64,000 nt of DNA from Lachnospiraceae bacterium (GTDB lineage: Bacteria > Bacillota > Clostridia > Lachnospirales > Lachnospiraceae), in the NCBI GenBank assembly GCA_017621815.1, contig JAGASK010000033.1, positions 24,700 through 88,699 on the forward strand, read 5' to 3'. Within the stretch, counting starts at the first letter, position 1. Each line of letters starts with the position of its first letter. A model generated the notes under the pieces. It saw nothing but the letters and a program-made list of their open reading frames with translations, made no database searches and was not told where the DNA came from. This document shows positions 47,472 to 56,738 of the stretch, piece by piece. The position numbers and the translations under genes are program-made.

Positions 47472-49076
47472 TTATAACTGAGGTCCTGCTGCAACTAAAG
47501 CCTTTCCAGCTTCATTGCCTTCATATTTTGCAAAGTTCTTAATGAATCTTCCGGCTAAATCCTTAGCCTTTGTTTCCCATTCAGAAGCATCTGCATATGT
47601 ATCACGAGGATCAAGAATACCTGTATCTACACCAGGAAGTTCTGTAGGAACTTCAAAGTTGAAGTAAGGAATCTTCTTTGTAGGTGCATTCAGGATATCA
47701 CCATTCAGGATTGCATCGATGATACCACGGGTATCTTTAATGGTGATACGCTTACCGGTACCGTTCCATCCGGTATTTACAAGGTATGCTTTAGCACCGT
47801 TTGCTTCCATCTTCTTAACCAGCTCTTCGCCGTACTTTGTAGGATGCAGCTCTAAGAATGCCTGTCCAAAGCAAGCAGAGAAGGTAGGTGTGGGCTCTGT
47901 AATTCCACGCTCTGTACCAGCCAGCTTAGCTGTGAAACCTGACAGGAAATAATACTGTGTCTGTTCAGGAGTCAGAATAGATACAGGAGGAAGTACGCCG
48001 AAAGCATCTGCTGACAGGAAGATTACATTCTTAGCTGCCGGTGCAGAAGAAACAGGGCGAACAATATTCTTAATGTGATTAATCGGATAAGATACACGTG
48101 TATTTTCAGTTACGCTCTTATCATTGAAATCAATCTTGCCTTCAGCATCCAGAGTTACGTTCTCAAGAAGAGCGTCACGCTTGATTGCATTGTAAATATC
48201 AGGCTCAGAATCTTTGTCAAGGTTGATAACCTTAGCATAGCAGCCGCCTTCAAAGTTGAACACACCATTGTCATCCCAGCCGTGCTCGTCATCACCGATA
48301 AGCAGACGCTTGGGATCTGTTGACAGAGTTGTCTTACCTGTACCTGAAAGACCGAAGAAAATAGCTGTATTTTCGCCGTTCATATCTGTGTTTGCAGAGC
48401 AGTGCATGGAAGCAATACCCTTCAAAGGCAGATAGTAGTTCATCATGGAGAACATACCTTTCTTCATTTCTCCGCCGTACCATGTATTTGCAATAACCTG
48501 CTCACGGCTTGTAATGTTAAACATTACTGCTGTCTCTGAGTTCAGACCTAACTCTTTATAATTTTCAACCTTTGCCTTGGAAGCGTTGTAAACAACGAAA
48601 TCAGGTTCAAAGTTCTCAAGTTCTTCAGCTGTAGGCTGGATAAACATATTCTTAACGAAATGAGCCTGCCAAGCTACTTCCATGATAAAACGGATTCCCA
48701 TACGGGTATCTTTATTTGCACCGCAGAATGCATCTACTACAAAAAGTCTCTTATTGGAAAGTTCTTTCAGTGCAAGTTCCTTTACTGCATTCCATGCTTC
48801 TTCTGTAGCAGGGTGGTTATCGTTCTTGTATTCATCTGAAGTCCACCATACAGTATCTTTGGAGTTTTCATCCATTACGATAAACTTATCTTTAGGAGAA
48901 CGACCTGTATAGATACCTGTCATTACATTAACTGCACCAAGTTCGCTCACCTGACCTTTTTCAAATCCTTCCAGTTCAGGTTTGGTCTCCTCTTCAAATA
49001 ACAGTTCGTAAGAAGGGTTGTACACAATTTCTGTAGTTCCGGTAATTCCATACTTGCTTAAATTGATTTCAGCCAT
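47472..49076 (-). CDS. pckA: ATP-dependent phosphoenolpyruvate carboxykinase
   Basis: It interconverts oxaloacetate + ATP and PEP + CO2 + ADP. The 534-residue protein has the substrate site block GRSPKDKF, the kinase P-loop GLSGTGKTT (about 243-251), the metal-site GDDEHGW, and RVSYPINHI. Length is normal for the bacterial ATP type. In gut Clostridia the enzyme often runs in the carboxylating direction. It is divergent from gltA, which uses or competes for oxaloacetate, so shared control is plausible. GAGG precedes the ATG. Confidence 0.97.
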   Translation of the reverse strand: MAEINLSKYGITGTTEIVYNPSYELLFEEETKPELEGFEKGQVSELGAVNVMTGIYTGRSPKDKFIVMDENSKDTVWWTSDEYKNDNHPATEEAWNAVKELALKELSNKRLFVVDAFCGANKDTRMGIRFIMEVAWQAHFVKNMFIQPTAEELENFEPDFVVYNASKAKVENYKELGLNSETAVMFNITSREQVIANTWYGGEMKKGMFSMMNYYLPLKGIASMHCSANTDMNGENTAIFFGLSGTGKTTLSTDPKRLLIGDDEHGWDDNGVFNFEGGCYAKVINLDKDSEPDIYNAIKRDALLENVTLDAEGKIDFNDKSVTENTRVSYPINHIKNIVRPVSSAPAAKNVIFLSADAFGVLPPVSILTPEQTQYYFLSGFTAKLAGTERGITEPTPTFSACFGQAFLELHPTKYGEELVKKMEANGAKAYLVNTGWNGTGKRITIKDTRGIIDAILNGDILNAPTKKIPYFNFEVPTELPGVDTGILDPRDTYADASEWETKAKDLAGRFIKNFAKYEGNEAGKALVAAGPQL

Positions 49077-49446
49077 TTTACATTTAACCTCTTTTCTTTA
49101 ATATTAGATTCATACGCAGGACTGATAACACATATCCTGCATAATGGACTCTCTTAGTCTCAATTCCATATTATACATAATAAAACAAAAAAATCAATAA
49201 AAATCTTGAGAAACAGCAGGTTTATCAGTAAAATTAACTTTACACTCCCGCTCATACAATGACAAAATATTAAATATTTCTAAACAGCAAATTTTTACTT
49301 GTTTCAGGACAGTTCACATGATAAGATAGTGAATATCACTTTTTTCTGGCATATTCTAAAACATGTCCGAAATTTTATTCACCTTAATTATACACCAGCT
49401 TTTATGTATATATTGACTAAATCACCAAACAGAAAGGAGAATTTTT
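49077..49446. other. Divergent promoter region between pckA and gltA
   Basis: A 370-base AT-rich gap with no coding sequence. Leftward promoter: TTGATT (49192-49197), 16 bases, TATAAT (49170-49175). A weaker rightward candidate is TTGTTT (49299-49304), 17 bases, TAAGAT (49322-49327). The pckA leader would be about 90 bases and contains GACT-CTCTT-AGTC (49147-49159). Confidence 0.55.
49170..49197 (-). promoter_or_regulatory. Promoter of pckA
   Basis: TTGATT, 16 bases, then the perfect -10 TATAAT on the minus strand. Confidence 0.7.
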
Positions 49447-50814
49447 ATGGAGCACAATATTTATTCCGAACTCACCCCCGATATTATACGTCTTGCTGAA
49501 ACAGCCAGACAGGCAGACGTCATCGATACGGAGCTTTTTACCAAATATGACGTAAAAAGAGGCCTGCGTGATTTAAACGGAAAAGGCGTACTTGCCGGAC
49601 TTACCAATATTTCCGATGTACGTGCTACCCAGATTGTCGACGGTGTTGCAAAGCCCGCCCACGGCAGGTTATTTTACCGCGGCTATGATGTAAAAGATTT
49701 AGTGGGAGGCTTTACAAAAGACAATCGCTTTGGCTTTGAAGAGATTACTTATCTTCTGCTTTTTGCAAAGCTTCCCAATGAGACGGAACTGGCTTCCTTC
49801 CGGGAAATGCTTGCCGGATACCGCACGCTTCCCACCAGCTTTGTCCGCGACATAATAATGAAGGCTCCCAGCAGCGATATGATGAATACCCTGGCCCGCA
49901 GCGTGCTGACACTATACTCTTATGATGACAGGGCAGATGATGTTTCCCTGCCTAACGTCCTTCGCCAGTGCCTGCAGTTAATCAGCCTGTTTCCGCTTTT
50001 ATCCATTTATGGTTATCAGGCTTACTGCCACTACCATGACGGAAAGAGTTTATTTATTCATCAGCCTGACCCTGCTTTGTCCACAGCGGAAAATATTTTA
50101 CATATTCTCCGGCCCGACAGCTCCTATACGCCTCTGGAGGCAAAGCTTCTTGATATTGCTCTTGTACTTCACATGGAGCATGGCGGCGGTAACAACTCTT
50201 CCTTTACCACTCACGTTGTTACCTCATCACTGACAGATACTTATTCTGTAATTGCTGCCGCAATCGGCTCCTTAAAAGGCCCACGCCACGGCGGCGCCAA
50301 TATCAAGGTTGTCCAGATGTTTGAAGATATGAAGAAAGAGGTAAAAGACTGGGCTGATGAAGAAGAGGTTTCCTGTTACTTAAAGAAACTCCTTCATAAG
50401 GATGCCTTCGACCATGCAGGGCTTATCTATGGTGTAGGCCATGCTATTTACTCCAAATCCGACCCCAGAGCCGTTATTTTAAAATCCTTTGTGGAAAAGC
50501 TTTCTGTGGAAAAGGGGCTTGAAAAAGAATTTGCTCTTTATTCCCTCGTAGAAAAGCTTGCTCCTGAAATTATCTCCCAGGAAAGGCAGATGTACAAGGG
50601 CGTCAGCATCAATGTGGACTTCTATTCCGGCTTTGTATATCTTATGCTGGGCCTTCCCTTAGAGCTCTACACTCCTATTTTTGCCATGGCCCGAATTTCC
50701 GGCTGGAGCGCCCACCGTATGGAAGAACTGGCAAATAACGGTAAGATTATAAGACCTGCTTATAAACCAATCTGTGAAGATCAGACATATATAGATATTA
50801 AACAGAGAAAATAA
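49447..50814 (+). CDS. gltA: Citrate synthase (Si type)
   Basis: The 455-residue protein of the common citrate synthase fold has His in GPRHGGAN, His in GVGHAIY and Asp in NVDFYSG, the catalytic triad. The N-terminal part has AKPAHGRLFYRGYDVKDL. AAAGGAG lies 7 bases before the ATG. Its presence with the unrelated Re-citrate-synthase-like enzyme at 13606 gives the organism two possible routes to citrate of opposite stereochemistry. A 2-methylcitrate synthase is the main alternative, but no prp genes are near. Confidence 0.93.
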   Translation: MEHNIYSELTPDIIRLAETARQADVIDTELFTKYDVKRGLRDLNGKGVLAGLTNISDVRATQIVDGVAKPAHGRLFYRGYDVKDLVGGFTKDNRFGFEEITYLLLFAKLPNETELASFREMLAGYRTLPTSFVRDIIMKAPSSDMMNTLARSVLTLYSYDDRADDVSLPNVLRQCLQLISLFPLLSIYGYQAYCHYHDGKSLFIHQPDPALSTAENILHILRPDSSYTPLEAKLLDIALVLHMEHGGGNNSSFTTHVVTSSLTDTYSVIAAAIGSLKGPRHGGANIKVVQMFEDMKKEVKDWADEEEVSCYLKKLLHKDAFDHAGLIYGVGHAIYSKSDPRAVILKSFVEKLSVEKGLEKEFALYSLVEKLAPEIISQERQMYKGVSINVDFYSGFVYLMLGLPLELYTPIFAMARISGWSAHRMEELANNGKIIRPAYKPICEDQTYIDIKQRK

Positions 50815-50829
50815 CAGCTTATTGCACTT

Positions 50830-50859
50830 AAAAGCGGTTTCCCACCGGAAACCGCTTTT
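50830..50859 (+). terminator. Terminator after gltA
   Basis: A perfect 13-bp stem (50830-50842 with 50847-50859), loop of 4, T-rich end. It lies between convergent gltA and the response regulator gene. Confidence 0.88.
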
Positions 50860-50888
50860 ATCATATAAAATATTCATTTACAAATCAT

Positions 50889-52187
50889 TTATACACTTCT
50901 CATCTCATAATTCAGACGGATACTGTCATCCTCCACCTTTTCGGCAAATTTTCTTATAATTCTCTCTGCCGCTATGCTGCCGTTCTCAGGCGTCACATTG
51001 ATTAAAACTGCCAGATACTGCATTCTGCCGCATCTGACAGCTACATCACCCTTTCGCAGCGAAGCGTTAATAACCGCTGTTAAAATATCCATTATCTTCT
51101 CTTCGTCATTTTCCTTTCCAATCACATTAAAAAAGATAATCTGAACTTCCTGACTGCGGTTTTCCCAATATCTTGAAATAACATAATATGCCTTTTGAAG
51201 ACTTTCCTGTCCATCTGCCAAATCCAGCTCACGCCCCTGAAACTGACGTTTTAAGTGCAGGCGGTTAATAAAATCTTTCTCCTGTTCCGCCTCTGCCAGT
51301 TCGCTCTGTTTCATGGTATAAAAACGGTAGCTTCCCTTTCCGCTTTCCAGTACAAAATAAAGCGCCTTGTCCGCACAGGCATATAATACTTTAAAATCAT
51401 CTCCGTCTTCGGGCTTACACGCAATTCCTGCAGATACTTCTATCTTTATGTCAAGTTCTTCCGGAATACTTTCATTAATTTCAAATTCTATGCCGGCAAT
51501 AATTCTTCTTATAGTCTTTTTAAATTTATCTTTATCATAGGCATCTTCCAGAAAAATTCCGAACACATCACCCCTCATATGGCAGATACAGCTGTCTGTG
51601 CCTGTTTCTTCTTCCATAACCCGTGATATCCTGACCAGCATTTCCTCTTCCGCTGATGTGCCGAACAATTCTCCAATCTGTCTGAAATTATGAACATTGA
51701 GTAATATCAGATATCCTCTGTTTTTTTCGGAATTTACTTTAGTGATAAGCCTGTCCAGATTCTTTTTATAAATTGCCCTGGATATTTTATCTTTTTCAGG
51801 CACTCCGCTTCCGTCGCTGCGACTGCCAAACCGAATTACCTTTTCAATTCGTCCGCACAGGTCATCAGGTTCAAAAGGCTTCCTGATGAAATCCACAGCG
51901 CCCATTTTAAGACCTTTTTCTTCTACCTCTATATTTGTTTCAGCAGTTAAAAATATAACAGGAATTTCCGACAGCTCCGGTATTTCTTTTATCTTTTCAA
52001 AAACTTCAAATCCACTCATCTGGGGCATATTAATATCAAGCAAAATCAAATCGGGCACTGTATTTTTCAACACCTCCAGCGCCTTAACGCCGGATCTCAC
52101 CGTCGTAATTTCATATTGCTCTTTTAATACTTCAACTGCACATTTCAAATTGGTGGCAACATCATCTACCATTAAAATGTGTTTCAT
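50889..52187 (-). CDS. Response regulator with two degenerate GGDEF-like domains
   Basis: The 432-residue protein begins with an intact receiver domain (about 1-120): acidic pair Asp8-Asp9, phospho-site Asp51 (LLDINMP), Thr in FLTAET and Lys in IRKPF. A first GGDEF-like domain (about 140-290) has MRGDVF where GGDEF should be. A second, shorter unit (about 310-432) has CGRMQYLAVL at the same place. Neither can be an ordinary diguanylate cyclase. It may bind nucleotides or proteins instead. No histidine kinase is adjacent; thrC lies upstream, 44 bases away. I found no paralogue in the window. Confidence 0.85.
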   Translation of the reverse strand: MKHILMVDDVATNLKCAVEVLKEQYEITTVRSGVKALEVLKNTVPDLILLDINMPQMSGFEVFEKIKEIPELSEIPVIFLTAETNIEVEEKGLKMGAVDFIRKPFEPDDLCGRIEKVIRFGSRSDGSGVPEKDKISRAIYKKNLDRLITKVNSEKNRGYLILLNVHNFRQIGELFGTSAEEEMLVRISRVMEEETGTDSCICHMRGDVFGIFLEDAYDKDKFKKTIRRIIAGIEFEINESIPEELDIKIEVSAGIACKPEDGDDFKVLYACADKALYFVLESGKGSYRFYTMKQSELAEAEQEKDFINRLHLKRQFQGRELDLADGQESLQKAYYVISRYWENRSQEVQIIFFNVIGKENDEEKIMDILTAVINASLRKGDVAVRCGRMQYLAVLINVTPENGSIAAERIIRKFAEKVEDDSIRLNYEMRSV

Positions 52188-52231
52188 AACCCCTTCACCG
52201 CCCTCTCATACATTTGAAAACCCTTCAGGTA

Positions 52232-53719
52232 TTAAATACCAAGGAAATCCATTACCGTCTGCTTCATTTCGGATATTTCACAAATATGGTCATGCAGTAC
52301 CGGTGCTGATTTTATTTCTTCTATTGCGGCAGGAATCTCTGTTCCTGATATCTCAGAAAGCTTGTCAACCAGTTCAAAATCTCCCATATTATCATACTGA
52401 TTATCAACAGCATTCATAACGCTTCTTGTAAACTTATACGGGCTGGCCGTTGACGCGATTACCGCTGTTTTATTATCACCTGTTTCCTTCTTGAATTTAT
52501 TATAAACACTGGAAGCAACTGCCGTATGGGTATCGATGACATAACCTGTTTTTTCATATAAATCATGAATGGTCTGCGCTGTTTCTTCTTCACTGGCGTA
52601 ATTGCCGTAAAAATCAGAAAGCTGACTCTTCATTTCCTCTGAAATGCTGTATTTGCCGTCCTTCTTAAGGGCATCCATCATTTCTTTATTCTTTTCGGCA
52701 TCGTTTCCGGCAATTCTGTAAATCAGCCTTTCCAGATTGCTGGATATTAAAATATCCATAGAAGGAGAAGATGTAAGCATGAACTCCCTGTTCCTGTCAT
52801 ATGTGCCTGTTGTAAAGAAATCAAACAATACTTTATTTTCATTGGAAGCACACACCAGTTTATCTATGGGAAGTCCCATCTGCTTTGCATAAAAAGCCGC
52901 AAGAATATTGCCGAAATTTCCGGTAGGAACTACCACGTTAATCTTCTCACCGTCTTTAATTCTTTCTTCTTCCAGAAGTTTAACATACGCATAAACATAA
53001 TAAACAATCTGAGGTACCAGTCGTCCGATATTAATGGAGTTTGCCGAAGAGAACTGGAATCCCTTTTCATTCATGTATTCTCCCAGTTCCTTATCCCCGA
53101 AAATCTGTTTTACACCTGTCTGGGCATCATCAAAATTACCATGAATGCCTACCACATATGTATTTTTACCCTTTTGCGTTACCATCTGCCTTTCCTGAAT
53201 AGGGCTTACGCCGTTCTTGGGATAAAATACCACGATTCTGGTTCCTTCCACATCAGCAAAGCCTGCCAGAGCTGCTTTTCCGGTATCTCCGGAGGTTGCG
53301 GTCAGGATAACAATTTCATTCTTTACGTGATTTTTCTTTGCAGAGGTAGTAAGAAGGTGGGGAAGGATGGATAACGCCATATCCTTAAATGCTATGGTAG
53401 CTCCGTGAAACAGCTCCAGATAAAAGGCGCCGTCTGCTTCAACCAACGGTGCAATAACTTCCGTATCAAATTTTGAATCATAAGCCTTGGCTATGCAGCT
53501 TTTTAACTCCTCCTCCGTAAAATCCGTAAGATACAGCTTCATAACTTCATATGCAACCTGTCCATATGTCATATGGGACAACTCCTCAAGTGATTTGTCA
53601 AGGGCAGGAATTCTGTCAGGTACATATAATCCGCCGTCATCGGAAAGACCTTTTAAAATTGCCTGGGAGGCTGTAACCGGATTTCCTTTTGTCCTGGTAC
53701 TGTTATATAAAATTTCCAT
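52232..53719 (-). CDS. thrC: Threonine synthase
   Basis: A PLP enzyme converting O-phosphohomoserine to threonine. The 495-residue protein of the longer subfamily has PVTASQAILKGLSDDGGLYVP at the start, the PLP lysine in GATIAFKD, TATSGDTGKAALAG (phosphate site) and NINIGRLVPQ-like SINIGRLVPQ. I use the ATG at 53719, with AGAGGA upstream, rather than the ATG at 53737. thrA and thrB are not in the window. Confidence 0.95.
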   Translation of the reverse strand: MEILYNSTRTKGNPVTASQAILKGLSDDGGLYVPDRIPALDKSLEELSHMTYGQVAYEVMKLYLTDFTEEELKSCIAKAYDSKFDTEVIAPLVEADGAFYLELFHGATIAFKDMALSILPHLLTTSAKKNHVKNEIVILTATSGDTGKAALAGFADVEGTRIVVFYPKNGVSPIQERQMVTQKGKNTYVVGIHGNFDDAQTGVKQIFGDKELGEYMNEKGFQFSSANSINIGRLVPQIVYYVYAYVKLLEEERIKDGEKINVVVPTGNFGNILAAFYAKQMGLPIDKLVCASNENKVLFDFFTTGTYDRNREFMLTSSPSMDILISSNLERLIYRIAGNDAEKNKEMMDALKKDGKYSISEEMKSQLSDFYGNYASEEETAQTIHDLYEKTGYVIDTHTAVASSVYNKFKKETGDNKTAVIASTASPYKFTRSVMNAVDNQYDNMGDFELVDKLSEISGTEIPAAIEEIKSAPVLHDHICEISEMKQTVMDFLGI

Positions 53720-53843
53720 TTTCGTTCCTCTTTTCATTTAATTTCATTTGTAGTGTGATTATTTTATCATAAACCGGAACCCTTGACAAGACAGGGTAAC
53801 GCAAAGATAAGGTATCGCCAAAACCTTTTACCGGCTTCCCAAA

Positions 53844-54470
53844 TCAGCCGGAAGTAAAAAACTCATGCCCGCCGTATTCAAACAAACGTACCAGAGAATG
53901 GTCAAACCATCGCATTTTTTCCGAATCCGCATATTTTCTTGCCGCAAAATAAAGGGCGCCTTCCGTAATATCCTCTCCTGCAAGGACTCTGTCCACCGCA
54001 TCCATGGTTTCTTCACTGACATTCACCGAATAGTAGCTTTTATTTGCCACAGGCGAAAACTGATAAACACCGTTTTCATTTTGAAATACGACTTCTTTTA
54101 CAGTATCCGGAAATTTGCTGCTTTCCACCCTGTTTAAAACCACTCCCGCTACCAGCATTTTTCCCTTTTCGTCTTCATTTCCCGCTTCTGCCTGTACAAT
54201 TCTAAGCAGAATTTCATAATCTTCTTCCGATAAATCATATTTATCTTCCTTTTCCAGCACTTCATAATCAACGATTCTTTGTCCCGAAGACACTTTTCTC
54301 AAAAGACCGAAAAACCTGTCGGCTTTCGGCTGTACATTATTCTCCGTTAAAATAATTTGAAAAGCGGGTGTAGATGCCAGTCTGTTAACCTGTACACTTT
54401 TTACACAAAACCATCCGGCGCAGAAAATCATGTTGCACAAGAATAACTGTAATGCAAATTTTTTATACAT
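53844..54470 (-). CDS. SleB-type cell wall hydrolase
   Basis: The 208-residue protein has an N-terminal signal or anchor helix (about 5-24) and a Hydrolase_2/SleB domain (about 85-200), with Glu in RIVQAEAGNE and the blocks MLVAGVVLNRVES and YFAARKYADS. SleB-family enzymes are lytic transglycosylases that degrade cortex or wall peptidoglycan. There is no peptidoglycan-binding domain and no ypeB neighbour, so a germination role is not shown. It may be a vegetative or mother-cell hydrolase. The ribosome binding site (AAAGGA) is rather far from the ATG. Confidence 0.88.
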   Translation of the reverse strand: MYKKFALQLFLCNMIFCAGWFCVKSVQVNRLASTPAFQIILTENNVQPKADRFFGLLRKVSSGQRIVDYEVLEKEDKYDLSEEDYEILLRIVQAEAGNEDEKGKMLVAGVVLNRVESSKFPDTVKEVVFQNENGVYQFSPVANKSYYSVNVSEETMDAVDRVLAGEDITEGALYFAARKYADSEKMRWFDHSLVRLFEYGGHEFFTSG

Positions 54471-54645
54471 TTTAAAAACTTAATCCTTTCTTTCTATCCT
54501 GATGACTTGCTGTCTTTTAATATTTTATACAAGCTTTAACAAAAATATTTCTAAAATTTGCATTTATGGGTAAAATATTTCAAAAATGTATGATTTATGA
54601 TAAGATGATTTACAGAAAGTTAATTAATTTTTAAAGAAGGATTCT

Positions 54646-55461
54646 ATGGAAAAAAAATTTCCCGGCGTTTTTCCGGCACAAAAAAAGAACGGCACAATTT
54701 ATTACCGTTCTTCCATTACCTATAAACAAAAACATATCAGCCTTGGAAGCTATGATACTCCCTCCAGGGCTTTTGCCGCTTATCTTGAAGGTTCCAATTT
54801 GCTGAAAGACACTTCTGTCTCTATACATGACTATTCTGATTTGCGCATTCTTCCTTTCAGCAAATGGGTAACTTTGATTAACTTCAGAGACAATAAGATT
54901 TATATTGCCACTCCCATTTATCTTCATGCCAAATATTTTGAATATTTATTTTCTCCATCCATCATCTTAAAGTTTGATATTGATGATTTATTTTACTACT
55001 CTACCCGGAAAATCATGAAAAGGGGACGCCACTTTTTCGTTGCAGACTATGGGATGCAGGTAAACATTGCCAACAGGTACGGCATTAAAAATTATGCGGT
55101 GGAAGGCAGGGACTATCGTTTCGTTAACGGTGATAATATGGATTTCCGTTATGAAAACATTGAAATTTTCAATGTTTATCACGGTGTAACCAGGAAAGAA
55201 AAAGGAAATATTACCCGTTATACTGCTAAAATACATATTAACGGGAATTATACCATTGGAACTTATTCAACCGATACGGAAGCTGCCATAGCCTACAATA
55301 AGGCCATTGATATTTTGAAAAAAGCCGGCGTAACCAAAAACTTCACCCCCAATTATCTGGACGGGCTTTCTCCTTCTGCTTACGCCAACATCTATTCCGG
55401 GCTTTCCGTTTCACCCAGGATATTAAATTATAAGCCTGACCGGGATTATCGCCTGGAATAA
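54646..55461 (+). CDS. AP2-(degenerate HNH)-AP2 DNA-binding protein
   Basis: The 271-residue protein has two AP2/ERF-like domains at residues about 5-52 (FPGVFPAQ, then ISLGSYDTPSRAFAAYLEG) and 176-230 (YHGVTRKEKG, then IGTYSTDTEAAIAYNKAI). They flank about 110 residues resembling an HNH homing endonuclease; the FVNGDNMDFRYENIEI stretch follows the DHxNGDxLDNRxxNL pattern, but the His is missing. Free AP2-HNH enzymes are phage or intron homing nucleases; this one has lost key residues and stands alone. A domesticated DNA-binding regulator is the best guess. AAGGA precedes the ATG. Its 3' end overlaps the convergent GH25-like gene by 16 bases. Confidence 0.8.
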   Translation: MEKKFPGVFPAQKKNGTIYYRSSITYKQKHISLGSYDTPSRAFAAYLEGSNLLKDTSVSIHDYSDLRILPFSKWVTLINFRDNKIYIATPIYLHAKYFEYLFSPSIILKFDIDDLFYYSTRKIMKRGRHFFVADYGMQVNIANRYGIKNYAVEGRDYRFVNGDNMDFRYENIEIFNVYHGVTRKEKGNITRYTAKIHINGNYTIGTYSTDTEAAIAYNKAIDILKKAGVTKNFTPNYLDGLSPSAYANIYSGLSVSPRILNYKPDRDYRLE

Positions 55462-56579
55462 TCTACAAAGCTGACGGTATAATTTACCGCTCCCTGTACT
55501 CCGTTAACGGATTCGCCCCCTGCGTATTCCCACATTTTGAACTGATAAGGGTATTCCGGTATAGCCGTCTGCTCCGTTAACCAGACATCTGTATCCTCAA
55601 GCAGTTCTTCCGGCAATATTTCCGTCAGGAGCCATTCCTTGCTTCCATACAGGATTACCGAATATCCCGCCCTTTCCATATCATGCAAAAAAGCTTCCGC
55701 TACCTGGGTCTTTTGTTCTTCATCCAGTATATCCGTTCTTGCCGCATCATTGACAATACTGTCCATTCTAAATGCCACAGGATATGTAATCCTGTAAGAC
55801 AGCAGCGCATTTTCAACAAATTCAGCCTCCTGCACGGCTTCCTCTGCGGAAATTGCCTGAGAGCAGAAATAAACGCCCACTTCAAGTCCCGCATCCATAG
55901 CTGCCGCTATATTATCGGTAAATTTTTCATCCTGCTTAATTAAACCTGTTTCATATCCCCTGGAACCCACTCTAAGCATGACAAAATCAATTCCCGACTG
56001 CTTAAGCGCCTCGAAATCCACCACTCCGTTCTCTTCGGAAAGCTCCACTCCCAGACGCGATAACTTCTTATTTCCCTCATAGTAGGTCATTTTTCCGTTT
56101 GTAATTTTCATTTTAGTAAAATCATAATTATGAAGAAGAATATTTTCACTGATTTCCAGCCACTCTTCCGTTCCATCCTTATACGAAACAAGCACATGTT
56201 TCCCATCCTTCGCTTTTTCCTCATCAGTGGGTTCATGGGACGGCTCCGGCGTGGGACTTTCCAAAGGGGTTTCCTCCGGCACTGCTTCCGGCGCCTTATC
56301 TTCATACATATCCCAAAAATCCAAATCTTCGGCGCGAAGCTTATGCTCTCTGTACAGGCTCTCAATATCCTGCTGTCCTTCGGCAAATTCCATGGCATCC
56401 TCCGGAGTTTCCTCGGGCTGGGCTGCTGCAGTCTGATAATTTCCGCGATTCGTATTTTTTTGATTATTGCTCATAAAAACAAATGCCAATATAATAAGAA
56501 TCAGGACAGATACAACGGCAATCGTTACGATTACCGGCGTGCCGATTCCTCTCTCTTCCTGTTCATCAGGTAAACGCAT
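55446..56579 (-). CDS. GH25-like membrane-anchored protein with altered active site
   Basis: The 377-residue protein has an N-terminal anchor (about 13-33), an acidic Pro/Glu linker (about 45-125) and a GH25 (Chalaropsis-lysozyme-like) domain (about 165-377): LGVELSEENG, GIDFVMLRVGSRGY, GLEVGVYFCSQA and MWEYAGGESVNGV. In active GH25 enzymes the first motif has Asp and a later DxE carries the acid; here these read GVELS and FRMDS. The protein may bind the wall without cutting, or use other residues. It is convergent with the AP2 gene. Confidence 0.85.
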   Translation of the reverse strand: MRLPDEQEERGIGTPVIVTIAVVSVLILIILAFVFMSNNQKNTNRGNYQTAAAQPEETPEDAMEFAEGQQDIESLYREHKLRAEDLDFWDMYEDKAPEAVPEETPLESPTPEPSHEPTDEEKAKDGKHVLVSYKDGTEEWLEISENILLHNYDFTKMKITNGKMTYYEGNKKLSRLGVELSEENGVVDFEALKQSGIDFVMLRVGSRGYETGLIKQDEKFTDNIAAAMDAGLEVGVYFCSQAISAEEAVQEAEFVENALLSYRITYPVAFRMDSIVNDAARTDILDEEQKTQVAEAFLHDMERAGYSVILYGSKEWLLTEILPEELLEDTDVWLTEQTAIPEYPYQFKMWEYAGGESVNGVQGAVNYTVSFVDYSRR

Positions 56580-56738
56580 TTTTCCACTCTCTTTCGTTAG
56601 TTACATATAAAATTTGAAAAAGTTATTCAGTAATCAAAAAGAGTATACTATAATTACTATTAAAATTACAACTGTTTCATTCCAGCGGGCAATGATGTCA
56701 TTAAATGACAGCTCATACTGCATCATAAGGAGAATCCA

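Noticed and set aside
53831-53851. A terminator after the SleB-type gene
   Set aside because: A 6-bp CCGGCT/AGCCGG stem exists but overlaps the stop codon and has no T run.
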